From Euryarchaeota archaeon UBA10 (GTDB taxonomy: Archaea > Thermoplasmatota > Poseidoniia > Poseidoniales > Poseidoniaceae): DNA of 12,912 nt. The translations under genes were made by a program, and so were the position numbers. The notes beneath the pieces were generated by a model that made no database searches, was not told the origin of the DNA, and worked only from the letters and a program-made list of their open reading frames with translations. The stretch is from positions 1 to 12,912 of the forward strand of contig DAGO01000040.1 of NCBI GenBank assembly GCA_002498185.1. The letters run 5' to 3'. Shown piece after piece: positions 1 through 8,000 of the stretch. How positions within the stretch are numbered: the first letter of the stretch is position 1; every line of letters begins with the position of its first letter.

Positions 1-419
1 GGCGCTGAACCAATTACTACAGCGTGCTTGATTTCCACTTGGTTTGTTTTTGGGACTTCAATCTTGTAAGTTCCATCTTCGTTGATTGCGATAACTCGAC
101 ATCTGTCTAGCCAGCGTTGATTGGTTGGACTATGATACTCGACATGGTCGCCTAGGTTGAATGACTGGGGCAATTCAATTTCAGGAGTTGGAGGTGCTTG
201 AGGAACTTTTGGAGTATCAAGCATTCCCATTTTTTGGAGAGCGAAAATTACAGCTTCTGTCACAACTTCAGGATCATTATTTATTGTGGTGTTACTAATA
301 ACATCGCCACCAATCACAGAGTCCTTCATTTCGATTTGATTGCCCGCAGGAGGTGCAGGAATCCATTCAGAGCCAGTCCACATGAATTTACCATCAGGAC
401 TTAGCACTCTCTCGGTCAT
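1..419 (-). CDS. Small modular protein with SH3/Tudor-like domain (partial, 3' end outside window)
   Basis: An open reading frame of 139 codons runs leftward off the window, so the C-terminus is missing. The N-terminus carries LSPDGKFMWTGSEWIPAPP, a Trp-rich short motif resembling the W-D/T-G-x-x-W modules that precede variable regions in many archaeal and actinobacterial proteins. It is followed by a DSVIGGDVI...TTINND segment, a Pro-rich linker (residues about 71-83), and a beta-rich module with GDHVEYHSP...W and NEDGTYKIEV, which reads as a small SH3/Tudor/KOW-like barrel. Function is unknown; a binding or adaptor role is only an inference. No signal peptide is visible, so it is probably cytoplasmic. 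An in-frame ATG eight codons upstream (at 443) would add MIQQLGYF. I prefer 419 because a TATA-like ATAAAA (460-465 on the plus strand) predicts a transcript start near 436, downstream of that ATG. Confidence 0.75.
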   Translation of the reverse strand, partial: MTERVLSPDGKFMWTGSEWIPAPPAGNQIEMKDSVIGGDVISNTTINNDPEVVTEAVIFALQKMGMLDTPKVPQAPPTPEIELPQSFNLGDHVEYHSPTNQRWLDRCRVIAINEDGTYKIEVPKTNQVEIKHAVVIGSA

Positions 420-495
420 GAAATAGCCTAATTGTTGAATCATATCAATTGTACTACGAATAAAATTTGACTTTCACTAAGATTCCGGATTAATC

Positions 496-501
496 TTTAT
501 A
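496..501 (+). promoter_or_regulatory. TATA box of the four-helix membrane protein gene
   Basis: TTTATA is centred about 26 bp before the A of the ATG at 525, the canonical archaeal TATA-to-start distance. Transcription would therefore begin at or within a base or two of the start codon, giving a leaderless mRNA. This fits the absence of a Shine-Dalgarno sequence and supports the ATG at 525 over the in-frame ATG at 534. Confidence 0.6.
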
Positions 502-524
502 CGATAATTGCCAAAACGAACGCC

Positions 525-1277
525 ATGAAAGGGATGACGGATTATAGCCAGTTATACCAAGGAAGCAAATCATCCACTCCCGAATCAATCACGATAGATA
601 TAAACTCAATAAATTCTGATTTTTCATCGCAAAATAGCAACTCAGTAGTCTCAAATCCAGAGCCTAAATCAAAATCTACAATTTTGTATATCATGATTAT
701 TGCAAGTTTTATTTTGGCACCTGTTTCAGTAGTGGAAGATGTGTGGTTGACTCAGACAATTGATAGAGACGAATGGGGTGATACGGTTTTTACTCAGGAA
801 GTGCATGTTGGATTACGTCAAGTAATGTATGAGACATGCGTTGACGGCACCGATTGTGAATATTCTGACCAAGAAAACTTCGGGGACTTATACGACATGT
901 GTATGGAAGAGGTTGGAAATGATGATGGAGAATATTATGATGAAGAAATCGATGAGTATTGCGGACCTTGGTCAGATTTGCATGTCGGTGGTATGACGGC
1001 ATCGGTGCTAATCATAATCGCTGCAGTGATGCTATTCGCTGCATTTTTCATGCAAGGAAGACCCGACACCATTGAGACAGCTAATTACATTGCAATGGGT
1101 GCAGGTGGCCTGATTATTTTTGCACTTACTTTCTGGCATTTCATGCTACCAGAAGCAGCAGATAATTTGGATTGGGGAAGGGGTCCTTGGTTCGCAATTT
1201 TATCTGCGGGACTTTCAATTAGTTCAGGGTTCAGTGGGTACATACGATCAAAAGAAGCCGAAAGTCAAGAAATTTAA
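525..1277 (+). CDS. Four-transmembrane protein with large Cys-containing extracellular loop (unknown function)
   Basis: The 250-residue product has a polar Ser/Asn-rich N-terminal tail (1-50) and four hydrophobic helices: about 52-70 (ILYIMIIASFILAPVSVV), 158-176, 187-208 and 221-240. Between helices 1 and 2 lies a loop of roughly 85 residues that is very acidic and holds four cysteines (C105, C111, C126, C146), enough for two disulfides. The loop starts with W74 and has a Gly-Leu pair (G96-L97) before the first two cysteines. With a cytoplasmic N-terminus, which the lack of a cleavable signal suggests, the loop would be extracellular. Overall layout resembles claudin/PMP22-type proteins, but the sequence match is too weak to assign that family. 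The gene is divergent from the preceding one and has its own TATA box. Function unknown. Confidence 0.85.
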   Translation: MKGMTDYSQLYQGSKSSTPESITIDINSINSDFSSQNSNSVVSNPEPKSKSTILYIMIIASFILAPVSVVEDVWLTQTIDRDEWGDTVFTQEVHVGLRQVMYETCVDGTDCEYSDQENFGDLYDMCMEEVGNDDGEYYDEEIDEYCGPWSDLHVGGMTASVLIIIAAVMLFAAFFMQGRPDTIETANYIAMGAGGLIIFALTFWHFMLPEAADNLDWGRGPWFAILSAGLSISSGFSGYIRSKEAESQEI

Positions 1278-1324
1278 CTTCCAAATATGAGTAAAATGAA
1301 TAACTTCTTTGATTTAGAAAAAGC

Positions 1325-1714
1325 ATGACCAAGAATTATTTTGTAAAATTTGTGTCTGAACCAAAAAACGACCCGCTGAAAACTATAGTTGGGATTGCGT
1401 GTGCTGCGAGAGCTATTTCTGATGGGCATAAAGTCAGTGTATTTTTTGCCGCCCATGGCACTAGGCTCTTAGACCAATCATACATTCAGGAACTTGATAT
1501 GAGAATGGGTCCAGATTCTCATGCTGTATCAGAGATGATGGACACGATAATTTCTAATGCAGTTCTGTACTGTTCATTTGCATCTGTGAAAACTACATTG
1601 GGACATTCTGAAGGGGATGAAGCATTAATAGTTCCAGATGAAAAAATCACTTGGAGTGGGCCTCCTGGCGTTATTGAATTAAGCTCGAAATCTGATGTTC
1701 AACTAGTCTACTGA
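1325..1714 (+). CDS. DsrE/DsrF-like small protein
   Basis: The 129-residue product fits the DsrE/DsrF-like fold, small Rossmann-like proteins used in sulfur relay and thiol chemistry. Evidence: an N-terminal strand (YFVKFVSEP), a helix with the DPLKT...AARAISDGHKVSVFF pattern typical of the family, a FAAHGTRLL turn, and later VLYCSFASVK, where C83 sits at the position of the reactive cysteine in DsrE/TusD-type proteins. A second cysteine, C26, lies in the first helix. Length matches the family (about 110-140). No signal peptide or membrane helix, so cytoplasmic. No dsr or tus partners are nearby, so a specific sulfur pathway cannot be claimed. It starts 47 bp after the membrane-protein gene, so co-transcription is possible. 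It converges on the minus-strand tRNA-Ser gene, leaving 6 bp between them. The only ATG at the frame start was used. Confidence 0.8.
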   Translation: MTKNYFVKFVSEPKNDPLKTIVGIACAARAISDGHKVSVFFAAHGTRLLDQSYIQELDMRMGPDSHAVSEMMDTIISNAVLYCSFASVKTTLGHSEGDEALIVPDEKITWSGPPGVIELSSKSDVQLVY

Positions 1715-1720
1715 GTTAGG

Positions 1721-1803
1721 CGCCGAGAGGGAGATTTGAACTCCCGAGGGACAGGCCCACGCGATTTCCAGTCGCGCGCACTACCAGGCTATGCGATCTC
1801 GGC
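1721..1803 (-). tRNA. tRNA-Ser(GGA)
   Basis: On the minus strand the acceptor arm GCCGAGA (1803-1797) pairs with TCTCGGC (1728-1722), followed by discriminator G at 1721. The anticodon stem is CGCGA/TCGCG with loop CTGGAAA, giving anticodon GGA (1767-1769). The T arm is GGGAG-TTCAAAT-CTCCC. Between the anticodon and T arms is an extended variable arm with a GGG/CCC stem, as required for a type II serine tRNA. There is no intron. The bases after the discriminator are CCT, so the 3' CCA is not encoded and must be added by nucleotidyltransferase. Confidence 0.95.
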
Positions 1804-1875
1804 CGCAGGTTCGCCGACAGGCCTTTCATGTTTAACCGAAACGGTCGAGAATCTTTCAATATCAATCCGAATCGA

Positions 1876-1881
1876 TTATAT
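1876..1881 (+). promoter_or_regulatory. TATA box of tRNA-Thr
   Basis: TTATAT is centred about 28 bp before the tRNA-Thr 5' end (1907), the expected spacing for an archaeal promoter starting a few bases before the mature tRNA. It lies in the 103-bp gap between the two divergent tRNA genes. On the other strand, a TTTAA-like stretch around 1830-1838 could serve tRNA-Ser but is weaker. Confidence 0.55.
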
Positions 1882-1906
1882 CGCAATGGCAGGTCGCCAC
1901 GACTAC

Positions 1907-1981
1907 GCCACCATGGCTTAGTGGTATAGCACCTCATTGGTAATGAGGAGGTCGCGAGTTCAAGTCTCGCTGGTGGCTCCA
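1907..1981 (+). tRNA. tRNA-Thr(GGT)
   Basis: Acceptor arm GCCACCA (1907-1913) pairs with TGGTGGC (1971-1977). The D arm is at 1916-1930; the anticodon stem CCTCA/TGAGG encloses loop TTGGTAA, giving anticodon GGT (1939-1941); the T arm is GCGAG-TTCAAGT-CTCGC (1954-1970). The discriminator is T (1978), which matches the U73 identity element of archaeal threonine tRNAs. The next bases, 1979-1981, read CCA, so the 3' tail appears to be encoded, unlike the neighbouring tRNA-Ser. No intron. Confidence 0.95.
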
Positions 1982-1990
1982 GACTATTGG

Positions 1991-2000
1991 TTTCGATTTT
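1991..2000 (+). terminator. Oligo-T terminator after tRNA-Thr
   Basis: TTTCGATTTT begins ten bases after the tRNA-Thr CCA. Archaeal RNA polymerase terminates on short T-runs in the non-template strand without needing a hairpin, so this is a plausible stop for the tRNA transcript before the giant surface-protein gene. Confidence 0.45.
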
Positions 2001-2038
2001 CAAATGTGACCTTCTTGCACAGAGTTGATAGGTTGCGG

Positions 2039-2055
2039 CAGACCCGTAGGGTCTG
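2039..2055 (+). promoter_or_regulatory. Inverted repeat CAGACCC-GTA-GGGTCTG before surface-protein start
   Basis: A perfect 7-bp inverted repeat with a 3-nt spacer ends 10 nt before the ATG at 2066. In RNA it would be a tight hairpin next to the ribosome-binding region; in DNA it is an operator-like dyad. The core CCCGTAGGG recurs before alaS (10306-10322). The following GTGA (2059-2062) is a weak match to the archaeal Shine-Dalgarno tail GGTGA. What it does is not known. Confidence 0.5.
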
Positions 2056-2065
2056 GTTGTGAAGT

Positions 2066-5000
2066 ATGAATTCGTCATTTAGGGCCCCCTTGGCCGTTTT
2101 CTTGACAATACTGATGATTAGCCATGTGGCAGCCGCAGCAACAAGCGTTTGGAATGGTCCCTCAGGCTTAGCAGGCTCATCGAGAAATGTTGCAGATGCA
2201 TTCGAAGTCCCGGGCAATGCCACTGTCATCGATGCTTGGCTGCATGTTGATGAGAGTGGATATTTGGAGGACGGATATGGAGAAACTTGGACTGGTGAGG
2301 ACGCTCCTGGCAACTTCACATCTGGACAATTCACGAACACGATGGTTGGTAAGTTCGACGGAGCAATGTCACTTTCTCCCGATAGTGCGGTGTCAAATAT
2401 TGACACATTCTCTTCAGCCAGCCTACAATTGCCAAGCTCTTGGACTCACTCTGGAGCAATTTGGGAAGCAGTTAACCCTTCGAGCATGAGCGGGACTGTT
2501 ACAGGTTCGACACGTACTCTCGCTCATGGATACGTTCCGGCAACCGCAGCAGATGGCGGTGTGGTAGCAGCGACTCTACCAGGCCAAGGACTTCCAGTTA
2601 ACACTGCAGGCAGGCTAACTGCGCCTCAATTTCAGGTCCCTTCACCAATTAATCATTTCAATTTGTCATTCGCACATTGGCATCACTTGGATGTTAATGA
2701 CGGGGCTTGGGTTGAGTATAAACTAGACAATGGTGCTTGGACTTATCTTGAGCCATCTGGTGGTTATCCATCCACAATATCTGCCAATGCTAGCGTTCCT
2801 AATGGAGCTAACGGGACTGGGTTCGGAGTGTTTGGTGATGGAAATCATAGTGGTTGGACAACAGCATTATTCAATCTCGACAACATTTCCGGAATTTCCA
2901 CTGCAACTAACATGCAATTCAGATTCCAAGTTTGGACTGATAGCAGTAGCACACCGAGACCCGGATGGTTCTTGGATGATTTTTCTGTAACAAATGTCGG
3001 AAACTCGGTCGGATTGTGGCATCATGGATGTTACACCCAAACCTCGACTTCTTGTCTATACAGCAACAATGCTGATGGTGCACTTGAAAGCCCGATTAAC
3101 TTGTCTTCCACGAACCCAGGTTCAAAGATTCAAACAAGATTAGAATTCGACCTTGAAGGTTCATCATACGACAATTTCTGTGTGGAATTATCAACAAACA
3201 ACGGTACTACTTGGACTGACATTTCTTCTACCAGCACTTCATCTACCTCGTCATGTAGATCTCGTGGCTCAATTCCAGGAAGCGGTTACACGTTGCCAAA
3301 TGGAACTACTGTATATGACGAATCAGGCGGATTTGTAGTTCTTGATTTTTCAATTCCCTCTTCAATGATAGGTTCAACGACTAACTCAAAAATTCGTTTT
3401 GTCGTAAACACCGATACTTCAGTTCAATACGGTTCACCTAATGATGCAAGAGAAGGATTGACAGTTGATTGGTTCAAAGTGATTAATTCAACTGGCAATA
3501 CAATCTACAGCAATCAACTTTCCAACGCATCTTCTGCTGTAAGTTATGGAATCAACGGGGCAGCCAATGATTGGTCGTTTATACAAATAGGAACTGGCGG
3601 TCTAACTATCACTGACAGCTTAGAGGACGCTCCAGCGCTGCCTCCAGGAGGATGGAGCATCTCGAACCAAGTGGGCCAAACTGGATGGGAATTTGGAGCA
3701 GTCTGTTCAAATTACACCGATGGACCTTCATCTTTCCCGAGTGCAAGTCTTGGGTTTGCTACAAATTTGTGTGGCGATTATGATTCCAGTTCAGATAACT
3801 CACTGATTTCTCCGAATTATTACGTTCCGTTGGGAGCTAGTGCCAGATTTGTTTGGAAACATTGGATGTGTTCAGAAGACAGTTGGGATGGAGGTGCTTT
3901 GTATGTTTCAGTTAATGGCGGAGCATGGAATCAAGCCTACGTCAATTATGCCAATGGTTCGAACTGGTATGACGGCTCGATTACTAACACAGTTGGGTTT
4001 ACGGGAACCGATGTTTGGGATGGACGTCAATATGTAGCTGCATCAGGCGGTTGGTCGTGTACGAGCACTGTTAACATCCCATGGCTAGATATGGAGTACG
4101 ATGTTTCAAACCTCTCGGGTAACAATGTCTCTTTCAGATTCCGTCAGATGGCAGATTCAGCAGTTCAAGAACCGGGTTGGTATGTTGATGATATTGGTCT
4201 TGAAGTCGACTGGTTCGAAACCGAAGGCTCTTGGATTTCACCCTTGGTTTCAACTCATGATTTGGGGTATGGTTTCGTTGATGCAGACATTATTCTGCCA
4301 AACAATACGTGGTATGGAGTAAATGTTCTAGATGCTTCTGGGCAAGTAATTCCAGGTCATGCAAATAGGACACTGCCTTTGTCTTTAGCAAGTATAGATA
4401 GAGATGTTCATACAGGAATATACATCGAGGTCATGATGGGTACTGGCGATGAATATTATACCCCGCTAATCAAGGAACTAACAGTAGGTGCGACACGATA
4501 TTTCGGAGATGCCAACGGTTGGAATATACCATCGTCTCTATCCCGGCTATCCAATGGCACATGGGTGAATAATGGGGGTTCCACACAAATTGTTACAGGG
4601 GATTCTGGATTGTCATCACGTCCAATTTCCTCTGCAATGATTACAGGTAACTTTTCGGGTGTAACCTCGTCATTGACCACTTCCGGATCTCAAAGTGTTT
4701 CGACAAATATGGTGAACGGAGTTCTTGACTTAGGGGATATGCGAACTTATGTCACTCCGAGACTGACGTTTTCTCCTGGAGCAATGGCAGAATCATTAGC
4801 CTTCAGAGGTGCGTTCGCCCAACCAGCACATGATGCTTCTATCGATTTGGCTGATGATGGAGTTACCGATTGGCAGTTTTCATCCTCTCCATCATATGGT
4901 TCATATGGATGGCAGACAAGGCTGGATGCATCTTCAGTTACGCATTCGATGAGTGTAACAGATAGCGGAACCATGTCGGTATTGGTTCCACAGAACGCAA

Positions 5001-8000
5001 ATATTCACACCTTATTACTTGGAATCAATCCTAACGGAAATACAGAACCACTAACTGTAGCCAGTGGGCAGAATGCCTTTTACCAAATTCCTGCATACAA
5101 TTGGACCACAACTGTGGTTTCTATCACCGCCCCGCAATTAGTATCGAGTGGAGTTCATACAGATTCATCAGGTAGAAATTGGTCGATGTACGACATTGAT
5201 TTCTCTTCTTCGTCCACCTCTTTCGATATTGGTTCATTTGCAATTGGATACAACTTGTTCGAGAATGTTTCCGGACTGGGGCAAGTAGTCAAGACATACC
5301 ATGAAATTAATTCAAACAACGGGCAAGTGGATATCGTCAATGTACCATTAACTTGGTCTGCATCGGATGGCGGGGTCTCGATTAATGGTGGAGTCTATCA
5401 TGAAAATATGATTACAAATCACCCATACAGCGTTCCAGAAACATGGTATCCAAATGGAGAATTGCAAGGTTTCATGACTCAACATCATCATTTACTTGGA
5501 AATGAGAACATCGCTGAAATCCATCTGATTGGAATGGATTCTTCCGGAGACAGCTTGAACATTGTGCTCAGTGACATTCACACCAACCCGACTTTTACTC
5601 AATCTAGTGGCCAAAGTATGCTACACTTGAACAACACTTCCTCTGTAAACGAGATAGGAGGGAGGTTGGTAGTTGATTGGCAGTTTGAGGTAGACTGGGA
5701 TTGGAATGATTCCCAATCAATGACTTGGACTGCACAAGCATTCGATGCGAACGGTGAGGGGTTGTCTCCTGCAACCGCACAGTCCGGAGGAGTCGCCACT
5801 CAAGCGAGTGAAAATGACTTGCAGGTTGACTCTTGGTCCGTCATAGATCTCTATGGACATGATTTGTCAGACCTATTCTCTCCATCGTATCCATTTTGGG
5901 CTAAATCTGGAAGCCAGGTTTCTGTATCAGGTACTGTAAGATTCGAAAATACTCTTGATATGAGACCGATGATGGAAGACTTTGTTGTAGCAGTAAATGT
6001 GGATGGCAATGATGTTGTTCTCAATTCCACGGGAGACGGTCAATGGACCGGGCTCGTGACTTTACCTAGCTCTTCAAGTGAGGTAAATTTGACACCATAT
6101 GTAATTCGTGCTGGACCAGTAACTGGGGCGTACGGTGCTGAAGATACTACTCTGACGAATCCTGTAAACATCCTCTTAGACAGTCAATCACCATGGGCGT
6201 CCAACCTACAGGTGAATAACGGTCAGAGACTCTTGGATGCAGATGGTTACACTTGGGACCCATCATCCAGCCTCTCGTTACAGGTTACTATCACAGATGA
6301 ACAAGCTCTTGGTGATGAGATTGTCATACATTATTGGCGGGAAGTTATGGATGATTCAAACCTTGATGGTATTGCGGATTACTCTGAGTATCAAACCATG
6401 TCGAAATCACTGCCTGAAGGTATTGCAGGTGAGAGGACATTGACATTCAGCGGTATCGATGTTTCAGGTCTTGATATGAATGCTAAGTTCTCTGTATTCT
6501 TTACAGGCACAGATTATGCTGGACATGAACTAATGTACGGTGGAGATGCAGGCTTAGATCATGATATGGGTACATTGGTAATTGCCGTGAACGAGCCAAC
6601 ATCAATTCCTGCCAATGGTCTAGTTTTAGACACAATCAATGAACAATTGCTTGCTGGGCAAATGCACAATTTGACTATGGAGATTAGTGATGCAAATGGT
6701 GTTAATTCAATCGATATAGTTACTGTCAAGTTACTTGGCTCTGAGGAAAACTCAATCGGTGTGATGAACTGGGAACCCAGAAATGGTGCAATGTACACTA
6801 GTAATGATTCACAGTTAACATTGAACGATGTAATTACCACACAAGGCAGCGGTGATTCGTGGTCAGTATCTTGGCACTTCACGTTGGATTGGAATTTCGA
6901 TGAAAATGTGATGCCAGAATACGCGTTACCAGCCATTGTTGTTTACGACGATGATGACCTGAATCCTGTTGCATTATTGACAAACCTTGGAGAAATCAGG
7001 TGGCAATTAGACAACAACCTAGCCGTCGTAGTCGAGAATATGTCAGACAATACTCCGCCGATTTCTATGTATTCTGCAGAACACATCTATGTTCAGCCTG
7101 GTGATGATTTAACAATTACAGGTTCCGTAATTTACGAGAAATCAGGTGCTGAAATAAACGCACTTCCCGAACAAGGACTAGAGATTGGAATAGAAACCAT
7201 GTATGCTAACGAGCAGCTACAATACTATGCAGAAGTTGGGCAAAATGGCGAATGGTCCGCAGGTGTTATCCTTCCAGCAAGGTCCATTTCGGACCCATTG
7301 CTAATCCTAGATTACCACATAACTGGAATACCTTCGCCTGGTGAAGATGCAACTCAGATTCAGACTATTATCACTGTTGACGAGACCAAGCCAGTGGTAC
7401 AGTTCTCTACTGCACCGCTATCTTTAGACGATGAAGATTTAGATATGCTACAATTTTCAGTATTGATAATTGAAGATGGCGGGATGCCTGCTGGCGATCT
7501 ACCCGTCAATTGGGCATTCATCCGGAATGGTCTGATTATACCAAGTGGTCAATCAAATGCCGCGATTCCATATGTAGCGGATAACGATGGAATGTGGACT
7601 TATTCTGGAAGTGTTGATTTCACCGATGGAATAAACGTTAGTCTGGAAGATGGAGATGAACTAATTTGGTGGGTTGATGTGACAGACTTAGCCGGTAATT
7701 CAGCCAGTGGAACTGGCCTTTCAGTCATTGATCCAATGCGTACCGATTTCACAGTTCTTTCGTTCGATATTACTGTCACAAATATAGAAATCTCTCTGGC
7801 AGATGGAAAGGCTCCGAGAGGAAACGAGGTTGTTGAAGGTACTGAAATCGGCGTAGTAGTTCATGTGAGAAATATGGGTACAAAGTCAGGTACAGTGAAG
7901 ATTTCACTTGTCGAAGATATGGGTGAGGCAAGAACTTGGCTCTCGCACGGTGAAATGGAACTGTCTCTATCACCTGGTCAAAGCCTAGAAACAATACCTC

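Noticed and set aside
420..443. Upstream in-frame ATG for the left-edge minus gene
   Set aside because: The TATA-like box predicts a transcript start downstream of it. It remains possible if the box is not used.
1805..1904. Near-repeat GCAGGTTCGCCGAC / GCAGGTCGCCACGAC beside the two tRNAs
   Set aside because: Both copies lie in the same orientation while the tRNAs are divergent, and a gap is needed to align them; likely chance.
1716..2078. 120-codon minus-strand open frame over the tRNA region
   Set aside because: It runs through both tRNA genes and the promoter gap; its apparent peptide is translated tRNA sequence.
6559..6936. 125-codon minus-strand open frame inside the surface-protein gene
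   Set aside because: A shadow of the long sense frame, with no independent coding signal.
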